Of a stretch of 54,848 nucleotides of DNA, positions 18,238 through 27,897 are shown one piece after another. Each line of letters starts with the position of its first letter. The first letter of the stretch is position 1. The notes beneath the pieces are model-generated. The model saw only the letters and a program-made list of their open reading frames with translations. It searched no databases and was not told where the DNA came from. The DNA is from Ktedonobacteraceae bacterium (GTDB lineage Bacteria > Chloroflexota > Ktedonobacteria > Ktedonobacterales > Ktedonobacteraceae): NCBI GenBank assembly GCA_019240835.1, contig JAFAXQ010000044.1:1-54848 (forward strand). Direction: 5' to 3'. A program made the position numbers and the translations under genes.

Positions 18238-20565
18238 TTAGCGCCGCAGGCGTAGCGAATTGCTCACGACTGTCACTGACGAGAGCGCCATCGCTGCAGC
18301 AGCGAAGATGGGAGCCTGCTCTTTCAGAAAGGGAATCAGCGGTGAGAGAATAGCCGTTGGGATCAGGATCACATTGTAGGCGAAGGCCCAGAACAAATTC
18401 TGCTTGATGGTGCGCAGTGTAGCTCGCGAGAGGGCAAGCGCTGTAGTAATGCTCTTCAGATTACCTTTTACAAAAGTAATGTCTGACGCCTCTATTGCCA
18501 CATCTGTTCCGTTGCCCATTGCGATGCCTGCATCTGCTTGTACCAGGGCAGGTGCGTCGTTGATACCATCACCAGCAAAAGCCACATGGTAGCCCTGTTC
18601 TTGTAGACGTTTGATCTGCTTCGCCTTCTCTTCTGGAAGAGCTTCGGCCAATACGTGTTCAGTTGCTATGCCCACCTGGGCGGCAATGGCCTGTGCCGTG
18701 CGCCGGTTGTCTCCTGTAATCATCCATACAGCGATGCCTTGATCGTGCAATTGCTTGATAGCCTCAACAGAGCCTGTCTTCACTGTGTCAGCCACGGCTA
18801 CTATGCCTGTCGCCTTACCGTCGAGAGCAACGAGCATAGCTGTCTTGCCTTGCTCTTCCAGTGTCTGCAAGTCTTGTTGCAGCTCGGCAAAGGAAACGGA
18901 GCGTTGAGTGAATAGGGCGCGTGTACCGATAAGTACGTTATGTCCCTCGACAGTGGCCTCCAGGCCACGACCAGTGAGCGCGTTGAAGGACGTAGGGTAG
19001 GCAATCATGCTCAGTCCTCTTGCCTTAGCGCCCTCAACGATTGCGGCGGCCAGCGGATGCTCAGAGCCTTGCTCTGCCTGAGCGGCCAAGCGTAGCAGCT
19101 CATCAGCCTCTTGATTGGGTAGGGCAATCACATCGGTCAACGCCGGTTTGCCGCGTGTAATAGTGCCTGTCTTGTCCAGTAGTACAACGCGTACGGCCTG
19201 GATGCGCTCTAGGCTCTCGCCGCCTTTAATAAGAATACCTTGCTCGGCCCCCTTGCCCGTCCCGACCATGATCGCCGTTGGTGTGGCAAGACCGAGCGCA
19301 CAGGGACAGGCTACCACGAGCACCGTAACCGCAGCAATAATGGCGGTAATCCAGGGGTTCCCCGTGCTTATGGCACTGGCAGTGAGTACATTCCCAAGCA
19401 TAGCCCAGGCGATGAAGGTCAAAGCTGCAGCGATCAGCACAGCAGGAACAAAAATGCTGGAGACCGTGTCCGCCAGGCGCTGGATGGGCGCTTTGGAACC
19501 CTGAGCCTGTTCGACCAAGCGAATGATATTGGCCAGCACGGTATCGGCCCCTACCCTGGTGGCACGCATATGTAAGAGGCCATGCTGGTTGAGCGTTGCA
19601 CCGATAAGTGCGTCACCTGCTGTCTTTTCAACGGCGATGCTCTCACCCGTAATCATGGACTCATCAACCGATGAGTGACCAGAGAGAACAATACCGTCAA
19701 CAGGAATTTTCTCTCCAGGGCGCACGATCAACTCGTTAGCGGTCTGTACTTGCTCAATCGGCAGCACTAGCTCCTGACCACCTTGCAGTACATGAGCAGT
19801 ACGCGCCTGCAGTCCAATTAGCTTCTTAATTGCCTCGCTTGTCTGGCCTCTAGCGCGTGCTTCAAGGTACTTGCCCAGGAAAATCAATGTGATGATCAGA
19901 GCCGCTGTGTCATAAAAGGTTGTGCCACCCACGATGCTGGGGAAGAAGGTAGCAATCACGCTCATCGCGTAGGCTGCTGTTGAACCAACCGAAATGAGTG
20001 TGTCCATAGTAGCGCTGCCGTGGTGCAGCGTTTTAAGTGCCCCGCGATGAAACTCCCAGCCAACCACAGCCCATACAGGGGTCGTGAGGGCCAGCAGAAG
20101 GTAGTTCTGGCCGGGGAAGCTATTCATGAAAAGCATACTCAGGATAACGATTGGGAGTGAGAGCACAATAGCCACGATCAGAAGGTTACGCTTGCGTATG
20201 ATCTCAGTCTTTTTGCGTTGGCTGTTCCCGTCCTCTTGGTGGGGGCGCTCTCTTGTGGTTGTCTCCACTGTGGGGGTAATACTTTGCGGTTGCTCTTGAT
20301 TGAGTGGTGTCGCCTTGTAGCCAATGGCCTCCACTTGCTGCATCATCTGTGCCAGGCCAGTTTCCTGGGGATGATAGAGCACGGTCGCACGCTCGGTTGC
20401 AAGATTGACCTGTGCATCAAGCACTCCCGGCACTTTCTTGAGACCCTTCTCGATGCGCATCGCGCAGGATGCGCAGCTCATGCCCTCAAGGGTAAAGACA
20501 GCGCGGCAGTCCGTGTTAACTTGTTCTTGTACCTGATGTGTATCATATCCAGCGTCTATTGCCAT
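18238..20565 (-). CDS. copA: Copper-exporting P1B-type ATPase CopA
   Basis: A 775-residue Cu(I) export ATPase. One heavy-metal-associated domain is at the N-terminus with GMSCASC (C31 and C34). The membrane CPC motif lies near 418 ([15 protein letters not shown]), the phosphorylation motif DKTGT near 461, with TGES, the HP motif SEHPLAAAI and [10 protein letters not shown]. The open frame extends 75 codons further upstream, but that extension crosses the promoter and operator. The ATG at 20565 has GAGGGAAG six bases before it. No copZ or csoR is adjacent, so the regulator must be elsewhere. Confidence 0.95.
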   Translation of the reverse strand: MAIDAGYDTHQVQEQVNTDCRAVFTLEGMSCASCAMRIEKGLKKVPGVLDAQVNLATERATVLYHPQETGLAQMMQQVEAIGYKATPLNQEQPQSITPTVETTTRERPHQEDGNSQRKKTEIIRKRNLLIVAIVLSLPIVILSMLFMNSFPGQNYLLLALTTPVWAVVGWEFHRGALKTLHHGSATMDTLISVGSTAAYAMSVIATFFPSIVGGTTFYDTAALIITLIFLGKYLEARARGQTSEAIKKLIGLQARTAHVLQGGQELVLPIEQVQTANELIVRPGEKIPVDGIVLSGHSSVDESMITGESIAVEKTAGDALIGATLNQHGLLHMRATRVGADTVLANIIRLVEQAQGSKAPIQRLADTVSSIFVPAVLIAAALTFIAWAMLGNVLTASAISTGNPWITAIIAAVTVLVVACPCALGLATPTAIMVGTGKGAEQGILIKGGESLERIQAVRVVLLDKTGTITRGKPALTDVIALPNQEADELLRLAAQAEQGSEHPLAAAIVEGAKARGLSMIAYPTSFNALTGRGLEATVEGHNVLIGTRALFTQRSVSFAELQQDLQTLEEQGKTAMLVALDGKATGIVAVADTVKTGSVEAIKQLHDQGIAVWMITGDNRRTAQAIAAQVGIATEHVLAEALPEEKAKQIKRLQEQGYHVAFAGDGINDAPALVQADAGIAMGNGTDVAIEASDITFVKGNLKSITTALALSRATLRTIKQNLFWAFAYNVILIPTAILSPLIPFLKEQAPIFAAAAMALSSVTVVSNSLRLRR

Positions 20566-20601
20566 AGTGCTTCCCTCTTGACGTATTGTGCGAAGTACCC
20601 C

Positions 20602-20620
20602 TACCCCCTGGTAGGGGGTA
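20602..20620 (-). promoter_or_regulatory. CsoR-type copper operator of copA
   Basis: A perfect 8-bp inverted repeat TACCCCCT-GGT-AGGGGGTA lies immediately downstream of the copA -10 box, over the probable transcription start. It matches the known pattern of CsoR operators (TACCCCC...GGGGGTA), so copper should relieve repression of copA. Confidence 0.75.
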
Positions 20621-20627
20621 TGAAAGA

Positions 20628-20657
20628 AGTATAGCTCACTATGAGCAGAGATGTCAA
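20628..20657 (-). promoter_or_regulatory. Sigma-A promoter of copA
   Basis: Read on the minus strand, TTGACA (20657-20652) and TATACT (20633-20628) are 18 nt apart. The operator begins eight bases after the -10 box. Confidence 0.75.
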
Positions 20658-21029
20658 GTAAAAGCTGGTTTCGTAGGACCAAAGGAAAGAACCAGTCGAA
20701 ACCGAGGCCCCGCTGAGCGAGAGGTTCGGAGTATACCTCTCGCTCACTTGTGAGCGCAAGGCTCGATGCATTTATGCATAGAGGACGCAATTATTGCTAG
20801 CAAGATGCTAACAGCAATCACGAAAGAGCAGCGGTGCAGGAGGTGTGAGTGGGGACGCTGAAGAAGATCTGCCGCAGCCGTCTCGACACTCTGACGTTCC
20901 TAGCGTCTGTCTACTTCTGGGAGATGCTCTATGAGAACTATAACAGTTCGGTATTAACAACCGATTACAAGAGAGTTATATAGGGGTTAAACTTGTGTGT
21001 GGTTGATTATTTATGCGCGATTCAGAAGC
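20658..21029. other. Intergenic region between copA and tRNA-Lys promoter
   Basis: About 370 nt without a supportable gene on either strand. The translated frame upstream of copA runs through part of it but crosses the operator and promoter, so I treat it as non-coding. No repeats or RNA genes are recognised. Confidence 0.5.
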
Positions 21030-21058
21030 TTGACGAAAAGCAGCCGCTATGCTATCAT
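21030..21058 (+). promoter_or_regulatory. Promoter of tRNA-Lys
   Basis: TTGACG (21030-21035) and TATCAT (21053-21058) are 17 nt apart, with an extended -10 (TGC) directly before the hexamer. The tRNA starts about 50 nt after the expected transcription start. Confidence 0.6.
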
Positions 21059-21114
21059 CGTGTCACTGCTAACGAGTGACTAGTTCAATGGCAGACGCGA
21101 CAAAGCTATCTCAG

Positions 21115-21186
21115 GCCCGCGTAGCTCAATGGCAGAGCGCTCGACTCTTAATCGATTGGTTGGAGGTTCGATTCCTCTCGCGGGCA
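21115..21186 (+). tRNA. tRNA-Lys (anticodon CTT)
   Basis: A 72-nt cloverleaf: acceptor GCCCGCG / CGCGGGC, D-arm GCTC / GAGC, anticodon stem-loop with CTCTTAA giving CTT, T-arm GGAGG-TTCGATT-CCTCT and discriminator A. CCA is not encoded. The first anticodon-stem pair (C-T) is mismatched. About 35 nt upstream, TAGTTCAATGGCAGACGC resembles a decayed copy of its D-arm region. Confidence 0.93.
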
Positions 21187-21191
21187 TCAAG

Positions 21192-21503
21192 TTATAGTTC
21201 ATAATCTCGCGCCCAACGTACGTTTTTCTCCTGATTATTTTTCGTAGCTGTCACACCTAAGACCGTGGAGGATGTCCCTGTGTGGTCGACAGGTACGAGA
21301 TACACTCTTCTTTTACACTGGACACGCAAAAATTGCCCGTTCTCGTCTTCAGTCGCCAGATCGTAACGGCTGTTATTCCCTATAGGGCGTAATAGGTCGT
21401 ATCCGCACTCGAGTAGCTTGGAAATGATCACTGACTCACTAATGTCCCCTTTTCGTGTAGAATTGAAATCATTATACTGCCTCTTTGGTCTAGATAGCCC
21501 CAT
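21192..21503 (-). CDS. PDDEXK endonuclease of the group I intron-associated type
   Basis: A 103-residue small nuclease. The catalytic fold reads GDISES (Glu in the first helix), then YDLATED (Asp) and RVQCK (the x-Q-x-K motif), and ends with the family-typical KNNQEKNVRWARDYEL. This matches the PDDEXK endonucleases first known from group I introns in tRNA genes, with full length at the C-terminus. The ATG at 21503 has AAAGGGGC upstream; an in-frame ATG at 21557 would add 18 residues. It ends only six bases from the 3' end of tRNA-Lys. The tRNA itself is uninterrupted. Confidence 0.75.
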   Translation of the reverse strand: MGLSRPKRQYNDFNSTRKGDISESVIISKLLECGYDLLRPIGNNSRYDLATEDENGQFLRVQCKRRVYLVPVDHTGTSSTVLGVTATKNNQEKNVRWARDYEL

Positions 21504-21733
21504 AGCTTGCCCCTTTCTCGGAATGAACTGAGCAATATGTTCTTTATTAGGTAACAACGGATAATGCTCACTGACAGGAATAGACTCAGGAATGACGATA
21601 CTGCTGTCTAGTACTAAAGGGTTAACCTCTTAACATATCATTACAGGTATTTAAGCCTGCTATTTAACCTCTCTGCAGTAATGTTAGAGAGAAGATGTTG
21701 TATCATACCTATCTGGAGGGAAAAGGAGTAAGC

Positions 21734-22510
21734 ATGTCTACCGTAGGAACGACGGTGTTGAAGGGGCGTAGACAAATGACAGAGCAGCAGGCATATGATG
21801 CAGGTAAGATGGGGCGGGCTGATCTGCACATGCATAGTACGTATAGTGATGGAGTTGCCACTATCAAGCAGATTCTTGAATACGTTGAGCAATGCACCAC
21901 TTTGGATGTGATTGCTATTACCGATCACGACGTGGTAGAAGGGTCATTGCGTGCGCGTGATCTATGGGCGCAAGGGAATTATCGCTTCGACTTCATTGTA
22001 GGCGAAGAGGTGAGTACCAGCGAAGGTCACCTGCTCGGGCTGTTTATCGAGCAGTGTATTCCTGCTGGTTTGAGTATGGAACGCAGCATTGATCTTGTTC
22101 ACCAGCAGGGAGGGCTGGCGATTGTAGCGCACCCGCTACACCCTTTCTTTCGCTATAGTTGCCAACGCGAGGTATTAGATCGCATCTGGACCACTAGGGA
22201 TGTATGGCCCGATGCCATTGAAACCTGGAATGCAAGTTTCTGCGGTATCTACGCTAACCGCCAAGCTATGACAGTAAATCGTGAATGCTACGGTTGGCCC
22301 GAAGTTGGCAATAGTGATGCCCACGTGCTGAGTGCCATTGGGCGCGGCTATACCTGGTTTGAAGGCAGGAGCGCCCAGGATGTGCGTACCGCTATCGAAG
22401 CCAACCTGAGCGCAGCGGGTGGCAAGCTATGGAGGGTGCGGGACTACTTCACCTGGGTGCATCATCGCATGAGAGAGGGTTCTCAGGCAAGTAAACTGGG
22501 TGTGGCCTAG
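21734..22510 (+). CDS. PHP-domain metal-dependent phosphoesterase
   Basis: A 258-residue PHP-family hydrolase related to RNase AM/YciV and histidinol-phosphatase-like enzymes. Metal-binding motifs are DLHMHSTYSDG (residues 30-40, H32, H34, D39), ITDHD near 63, an internal Glu in GEEVST, a histidine in VAHPLHP, and a late NSDAH. The substrate is likely a small phosphoester or RNA 5' end. I chose ATG 21734 for its AAAGGAG site; 13 upstream codons are open but lack a site. Confidence 0.85.
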   Translation: MSTVGTTVLKGRRQMTEQQAYDAGKMGRADLHMHSTYSDGVATIKQILEYVEQCTTLDVIAITDHDVVEGSLRARDLWAQGNYRFDFIVGEEVSTSEGHLLGLFIEQCIPAGLSMERSIDLVHQQGGLAIVAHPLHPFFRYSCQREVLDRIWTTRDVWPDAIETWNASFCGIYANRQAMTVNRECYGWPEVGNSDAHVLSAIGRGYTWFEGRSAQDVRTAIEANLSAAGGKLWRVRDYFTWVHHRMREGSQASKLGVA

Positions 22511-23392
22511 ATTCTTTTTCGCCCTGCGCTGACCAAAAAGAACTAGTTCTATTGACACAAAGTATGGTAAAATAAAGATATGTTTAGCAGACATATGCAG
22601 CGAAGAGCTAGAGATCTGGTAGTGCGTTATGAGCTGACCGCTAGCTGGCCTGGGTGTTACTCCGAACTGCTCACCGTGATGAAGGCTACTGCTATATATA
22701 GTGACGGCAGCAACCATTGCACGAGGTCATTGTATTCACTGGCAATTTGCCGATGATGTTTGCTAGCGTCTTTGACAGGTTTGATAGGGCGGTGGCTGCG
22801 CCGCAACCACCTTTGGCGTATTCTTAAAAAAGACTCGACACTTGACCGCTACTCGGAAAGTGTCATGCTGCTGGGGCTGCTCTACTATGTGTTGCAGCAG
22901 TCTGTACTCACTTTGGCCTACTGCTCACGAATTCTACATAGTAGTAACTGGTTCATTGGAGGAAGCTACACAAGGGCCTGCGCTGAAGGATGAGGATTAG
23001 CGTGCAAAAAGGGATTGCTTGCCCACCCTAGACTGTCAATCTATCGGTCTAAAACGGTAGGAAAGAGCTACATGAGTGAACCTGCCGTGAGACCCTGTAC
23101 ACGCTAGTGTTCTGCCGTTTAGTAGTAGTGTACATTCAGAATGAAGCAAACGGCACAGACAAAGGTAACATCGGACCGCGATCATCTATGCCAGCGCAGT
23201 GTAAAAAGACTGCCGAGGACAATGTAACTGAGTGTGTTCACTTGTGAACATCCATTGAGTACTGTGAGGATACCTGAAGGCGGCACTAAAGTGGCCATTT
23301 GATAATATGAACATACAGGTCTATCTCACCATGTTCATTTTCTCTAGCAATCCCTGCGCTCCGGTCCGTAGCAACTGAGACTGGAGACCTTA
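22511..23392. other. Long intergenic region without a supportable gene
   Basis: About 880 nt. Short open frames exist (for example 22578-22754 and 22760-22993) but lack ribosome sites, conserved motifs or normal codon use, so I leave them out. A small palindrome ATATGT-TTAGCAG-ACATAT lies near 22577-22595. I searched by eye for RNase P RNA, tmRNA, SRP RNA and 6S features and found none. It could be eroded coding sequence. Confidence 0.5.
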
Positions 23393-25600
23393 GTGACAAC
23401 ACAGCATACTGATTACGAGCACAACGACGTTGATATGTCGGTCGTGGAGTTGTCGTTTGCCCAAGAAACCGAGACAGCTCTCTCCACTGAGACCGAGATG
23501 GCGATAGAGTCTTCTTCTATCACCCCCTTTGCACCCATCAATACGCACGACGAGGCGGATCAAGACCACGAGAAGGTGGTTCAAAGTGAGGGAGGGGAAC
23601 ATATTCTGTCTCCCGCGGCACAAGGTCACGCTGAGAGCCAGAGCGAAACTCCTCAAGACCAAGTAGCGCCGGAGCGAGAGACTTCTCTATTCAAGGCGGA
23701 GACCGAAGAACAAGAAGCAGTGCATAACGATGAAGCTGGAGCGCTACCCGCTGAACAACTCAGCAAGGCAGCACAGTCCGCTGAACCTGCTGCGGAAGCA
23801 GTTTTGGGCACCGTAGAGGTAATGCCGCTGGTAGGAACGCGGGAAGAAATTCGCCCTTTTACCGATTACATTGAAGAGTTTCGACAAGCCGAAGCCAAGC
23901 TCAACCCCTCGTTCCAGGAAACGCCTGTACAGCCTTTTACACATGAAGAAGAATTTCTGCAGTCCACCGTGCAAACCCCTGCTGTAGCCGACAGTGATCA
24001 GAGTTTCGTACAAGAGGCTAGCAGTGGCGATAGCTCCAACGAAACTGCTCCTACCAGCCCTGTACAGCCAGTAGAGCGTCCTGTATCGCCTCTGCTGCGT
24101 CCTGCAACACGCCTACGCCTGCCACGTCATGGTAATTTACGCCTGCGGGAGGTACATACAGGACAGACACCTTCAGAGGCTACCGCGCAGCCAACTCCTA
24201 CCCCTGCAGAAGTTGAACCGGCGAGACCGACACGCCGTTATCGCTTTGACCGTCCAGCGGAGGTGGGTGCAGCGACGCAGCCACCTGCCCAGGAAAATCG
24301 TGGTACTGCGCCATCCACTCGTCTTGAGAATGGTAACGTAGCCCTGAACGGAAACGCAGTTGAGGCATCAGCTAAGTCTACTGCGAACCTTGCACAGTTA
24401 CTTGAACAAGAGAAGCAACCGGCAGTAGGACAAGAGGCAGGCACTACTGATAATGCGACTGTCACGGAGCAAGAGCGCCGTCGTCGTCCTGGGCAGGAGC
24501 GGCAGAAGGAAAAGGAGGTCGAGGTACCTCTGCTACTACCCGTAGCGCCTCAGCAGGAAGAGATAGCAGCGGAGGATTTGCCGCCTCTAGAATATTCTGA
24601 GCTACAAAAGGCCAGTTCACGTCGCCGTCGCAGACATCGCTCTAGTACTAATAGTAACGGTACGGCAGCTCTTGCTGCAACGACACCGCCTGTTTCAAAT
24701 CAGGTTACACCAGTTGCGCCATTAGTAACACCAGATACACTAGCCTCTCCAGACTTATTGCCTGCGGCTACACCGGGCGTCCCGTTGCCCAATCAGTATG
24801 GTATCGTCTCTGGCTACACTGTCAATCAGATGAATCAGGGCAACGATGCCAATGGTCCTTTCATGGGGCCAGAACCTTCTCCAGCGCGTGGCAGTGTACT
24901 GGGGCGCGATGGGCACACAATGCGAGCAGAGGCACAGCGCACACCCGCGTACCCCGTACGTCCCAGTGAGCCAGCCTCCTCACCAACATCTATCAACCAG
25001 CTTGCAGGTGTGCTCTCACAATCTATTCATATGCAAACAGATCGCATTGTAGCTGAGTTGCGCCGTGCGAACCAAGCTCCGACCAACATTTCGGTCTCGC
25101 TGCCTCCTTTCCCTTCCACAGAGCGTGTGGGCGTATTCGTCGATGTCGCCAACCTACTCTATTCCGCTCGCACATTGCGTATCGCGGTGGACTTTGGCAG
25201 GCTGCTCGACTTCTTGCGGGGAAATCGTCGCCTCATACGTGCGCATGCCTACTGCCCCACCAGTCCACAGCCGGGCGAGGAGCAGATGTTCTTACAGGCC
25301 GTCAAAGGACTTGGTTATCGTATCACGACTAAGAACTACAAGACATTCTCCAGCGGTGCTAAGAAAGCTGACCTGGACTTGGACCTCTGTATGGACGTGG
25401 TGCGTCTTGTCGAGGGTAAAGCCGTTGACTGCGTCGTTCTAGTGAGCGGTGACAGTGATTTCATGCCCATGCTCGATTACTGCTCTGATCATGGGGTGCG
25501 CGTCGAGGTAGCAGCCTTTGACGAGGCTATGTCGGCCACACTGCGCCAGAGTTGCGACCTCTTTGTCAACCTCTCCATGCTCGAAGAGATTCGAGCGTAA
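23393..25600 (+). CDS. NYN-domain (LabA-like) protein with long disordered N-terminus
   Basis: A 735-residue protein. Residues 1-570 are low-complexity, rich in Glu, Gln, Pro, Thr and Ala, with short basic patches such as RRRRRHRSS. The C-terminal domain (about 575-725) is a NYN/PIN-like RNase domain: VGVFVDVANLLYSAR with the first catalytic Asp, KKADLDLDLCMDVV and VLVSGDSDFMPML, the order seen in LabA/DUF88 proteins. It probably cuts RNA and is tethered by the disordered tail. The start is GTG with GGAG about ten bases upstream. Confidence 0.85.
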   Translation: MTTQHTDYEHNDVDMSVVELSFAQETETALSTETEMAIESSSITPFAPINTHDEADQDHEKVVQSEGGEHILSPAAQGHAESQSETPQDQVAPERETSLFKAETEEQEAVHNDEAGALPAEQLSKAAQSAEPAAEAVLGTVEVMPLVGTREEIRPFTDYIEEFRQAEAKLNPSFQETPVQPFTHEEEFLQSTVQTPAVADSDQSFVQEASSGDSSNETAPTSPVQPVERPVSPLLRPATRLRLPRHGNLRLREVHTGQTPSEATAQPTPTPAEVEPARPTRRYRFDRPAEVGAATQPPAQENRGTAPSTRLENGNVALNGNAVEASAKSTANLAQLLEQEKQPAVGQEAGTTDNATVTEQERRRRPGQERQKEKEVEVPLLLPVAPQQEEIAAEDLPPLEYSELQKASSRRRRRHRSSTNSNGTAALAATTPPVSNQVTPVAPLVTPDTLASPDLLPAATPGVPLPNQYGIVSGYTVNQMNQGNDANGPFMGPEPSPARGSVLGRDGHTMRAEAQRTPAYPVRPSEPASSPTSINQLAGVLSQSIHMQTDRIVAELRRANQAPTNISVSLPPFPSTERVGVFVDVANLLYSARTLRIAVDFGRLLDFLRGNRRLIRAHAYCPTSPQPGEEQMFLQAVKGLGYRITTKNYKTFSSGAKKADLDLDLCMDVVRLVEGKAVDCVVLVSGDSDFMPMLDYCSDHGVRVEVAAFDEAMSATLRQSCDLFVNLSMLEEIRA

Positions 25601-25623
25601 TACGTCACGCCCTTACAACGGGG

Positions 25624-25665
25624 GGTTCCAGGAGGCCGCAAAGCTTTCCTGGGATCCCTCATTTG
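25624..25665 (+). terminator. Imperfect hairpin after NYN gene
   Basis: GGTTCCAGGA and TCCTGGGATCC form an imperfect stem around a GC-rich loop just after the NYN stop codon. No T-tract follows, so a terminator role is uncertain. Confidence 0.3.
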
Positions 25666-25733
25666 TGCATGAGCCGAAGATGGTGTAGGACGATACACCT
25701 GCGTTATACCAGAAGTCCCTGCTGCGGGAGTCG

Positions 25734-26651
25734 TCACTGTAACAGGAAGTCCCCACGAACCCTCACTATTTGACCGTTATACTCCGCTCTAACATATGCA
25801 CTGGCTGGCCCCATGCAGGATGGACTCGGCATCCAAGCCCACGTGTAGTACCCGTTGCTATCAGCATACACCGTTCCGCTAAGACTGTCGCTTCTATCCC
25901 AGACGGAGTCTGAGCAATAAGAAACTTCAATGGTAAGAGCTGTACTTGGTAGAGTATGAACGGTCACCCTGACAGAAGAGAAGTCTCCGCCGAGAGATAT
26001 AAAGGTGACGAAGAGCGTTTGATTCTGATTCTGATTCTGTTTTGCTATAGGTGTTGCGCCATTCGTGGGAAGAGTAATGTCAGCGGCTGTTGGCGTCGTT
26101 GCATCAATGGACACGTCCTCGGGTTTTCTTGCGTGCGTAGATGACGTGTTGCGTGCGGGAATCTTTATCGCTCCCCCCCCCGTAATGATCTTACTGCTTG
26201 GCTCTGCCTGAGCAATAATAGCTGGAGTGGATGCCGCCAGTTGTTTGATAGTCTGCCCTGCCTCTGCACTGGCAAATAAATAGATGAATAGAGCCAGCAG
26301 CAAGAAGCCGCTTGTAGCGGCAAGCTTTATTTTATTTGCTCTCCTTCTATACCACGGCTGCCAGTTGTCCGCGTCTTGCGCTATGACTTTTCCCCACGTT
26401 GCGGAGGCCAGACTTACAAACAGGGGTAACAAGCTCTTTTGTAGGAAAGAAATCGATAAAAGTAGAGCTTTTATACCCTTTCTAGTGCCAGTTTGTAAGC
26501 AGTTCCAAATTATGTGGGTAAAAGTCAGGGCACGAGGCTTGACCGTTGTCCACAAATTGGAAGCTAGTGTTAAGGACTGAGACAACAAGCTCTTTAAACT
26601 CTTCTGCCTCAGCGTCTCTTCTTGTTCACCAGATGGAGAGTAATGCATCAC
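25734..26651 (-). CDS. Membrane-anchored protein with extracytoplasmic Ig-like domain
   Basis: A 305-residue protein of unrecognised family. Residues 1-100 are cytoplasmic and basic. One membrane helix lies near 107-125 (GFLLLALFIYLFASAEAG). A Thr/Ala/Pro-rich stalk follows, with a NQNQNQNQ run encoded by a GATTCT repeat. The last 90 residues look like a beta-sandwich (LFVTFISLGGDFSSVRVTVH) ending with CMGPASAYVRAEYNGQIVRV; its two cysteines (SYCSDS and PSCMG) could form a disulfide. A run of eight cytosines at about 26167-26174 is a possible slippage site. It is probably a surface or ligand-binding protein. Confidence 0.6.
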   Translation of the reverse strand: MMHYSPSGEQEETLRQKSLKSLLSQSLTLASNLWTTVKPRALTFTHIIWNCLQTGTRKGIKALLLSISFLQKSLLPLFVSLASATWGKVIAQDADNWQPWYRRRANKIKLAATSGFLLLALFIYLFASAEAGQTIKQLAASTPAIIAQAEPSSKIITGGGAIKIPARNTSSTHARKPEDVSIDATTPTAADITLPTNGATPIAKQNQNQNQTLFVTFISLGGDFSSVRVTVHTLPSTALTIEVSYCSDSVWDRSDSLSGTVYADSNGYYTWAWMPSPSCMGPASAYVRAEYNGQIVRVRGDFLLQ

Positions 26652-26746
26652 GTTTTCCCTGTAGAAAATAAACTCAACTATATAAAAATATTTTAACTTT
26701 CTGTCAAGGGAAACGTGAAGAGGCAGAATGGGTAACAGTGCAAGAA

Positions 26747-27130
26747 TTATGTCTTAAGGTGAATGAACCAAATGGCTACTGCTCCGAGCAGTGGCAAGAT
26801 GACATAATAAGCAAGAGGAATGAAGGCGATAATGGTCAGTGCCACTACCATGCCAAACATCACTCGCTGATAGCGTGTCCCTTTGCTCCAGAAGTCGATG
26901 AGCATAATGCGCACTCCGTTAAAGGCATGCAACAGCACCGAGCCAATGAGTGTGAGCGACAGGATGCGCACAATCACGCTATCAAACAGCAAGATGCCTT
27001 CGTTGTAGACCTGTGGACCAAAACCGAGCAGCGAGATGTCAACGATGTGTATGAATAAGAAGAGCAAGATGCCTAGTCCAGTGACACGGTGTAATAACCA
27101 GGACCACATACCAGGTTGACCTCTGTACAT
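26747..27130 (-). CDS. Succinate dehydrogenase cytochrome b subunit (SdhC-like), orphan
   Basis: A 127-residue, three-helix membrane subunit. The N-terminal HRVTGLGILLFLFIHI (H14 and H28) and LLHAFNGVR (H68) are the quinone/heme-site signatures of SdhC-type cytochromes b. SdhA, SdhB and SdhD are not in the window. The neighbours are a surface protein and the SRAP gene, so this is an isolated subunit. GAGGAAAAG precedes the ATG. Confidence 0.8.
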   Translation of the reverse strand: MYRGQPGMWSWLLHRVTGLGILLFLFIHIVDISLLGFGPQVYNEGILLFDSVIVRILSLTLIGSVLLHAFNGVRIMLIDFWSKGTRYQRVMFGMVVALTIIAFIPLAYYVILPLLGAVAIWFIHLKT

Positions 27131-27151
27131 CTTTTCCTCGATTCTGCATTG

Positions 27152-27814
27152 TTACGCGATGAGATCCGCGCTATCATGTCTGGGATTGTTGACCAATCGC
27201 GACACAGCCCTTGCCGTCATTTGATCTGCCGGATAGGGTGTAAGCAACGGTAATAGCATATGCTCATCGTCACTATCGGCATCAAGCCATTGCTCTCGTG
27301 CTGCAGTAGAAAGAATAACAGGCATGCGATTATGGATAGGAACCATCAACTCGTTCGGCTGTGTCGTGATAATCGTACAAGAGCGTACCTGCTGCCCGTC
27401 AGGGCGCTTCCACGCATCCCATAGCCCAGCGAAGGCAAACGGCTCGTGATTTTTGAGTGTGATATACATCGGTGTTTTGGCACCTCGCTCCTCCTGTTTC
27501 CACTCGTAGAAACCGTCGGCGATGACAAGGCAGCGTCTCGCGTGGAGAAGCCGCTTGAAGCTTGGCTTCTCGGCCAGTGTTTCGGCCCGAGCATTGATCA
27601 TCTTGGAGCCAATCGTCTCCTGCTTAGCCCAGGAAGGAATTAACCCCCAACGTAGCAAGTCGAAGTGTGCCGCTCCATTGCACAGAATTGTCAGTACTTC
27701 CTGTGCCGGAGCAATGTTGTAGCGCGGAGTAACGTGTAGAGACGAGGACGTAGCGATGTTGAAGGCCTGCGCAATGGTGTTTATGTCGTAGGTGAGCGTG
27801 TAGCGACCGCACAT
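27152..27814 (-). CDS. yedK: SRAP-domain DNA-protein crosslink protein (YedK/HMCES-like)
   Basis: A 220-residue SOS-response-associated peptidase domain protein. It protects abasic sites in single-stranded DNA by a covalent link through Cys2, exposed after removal of Met1. MCGRYTLT is at the start. The active-site Glu is in CLVIADGFYEWK, and the catalytic His is in HNRMPVIL. The length is typical. AAGGAGAAATTC precedes the ATG, and the gene ends 22 nt before the SdhC-like gene start, so the two may be co-transcribed. Confidence 0.93.
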   Translation of the reverse strand: MCGRYTLTYDINTIAQAFNIATSSSLHVTPRYNIAPAQEVLTILCNGAAHFDLLRWGLIPSWAKQETIGSKMINARAETLAEKPSFKRLLHARRCLVIADGFYEWKQEERGAKTPMYITLKNHEPFAFAGLWDAWKRPDGQQVRSCTIITTQPNELMVPIHNRMPVILSTAAREQWLDADSDDEHMLLPLLTPYPADQMTARAVSRLVNNPRHDSADLIA

Positions 27815-27897
27815 GAATTTCTCCTTGAAAGTTATCTGCCCTTTTAGAACTATTCTATTTTAATGTACTATAGATGGTAAAGGAAAAAGAGGAATTT

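Noticed and set aside
20566-20790. 75-codon N-terminal extension of CopA
   Set aside because: It crosses the promoter and the CsoR-type operator; a good ATG with ribosome site is at 20565.
22760-22993. 77-residue frame in the 22.5-23.4 kb gap
   Set aside because: No ribosome site, no motif; probably chance or eroded sequence.
22511-23392. Structural RNA (RNase P, tmRNA, SRP, 6S)
   Set aside because: None of the conserved core sequences was found by eye; a covariance-model search would be needed to be sure.
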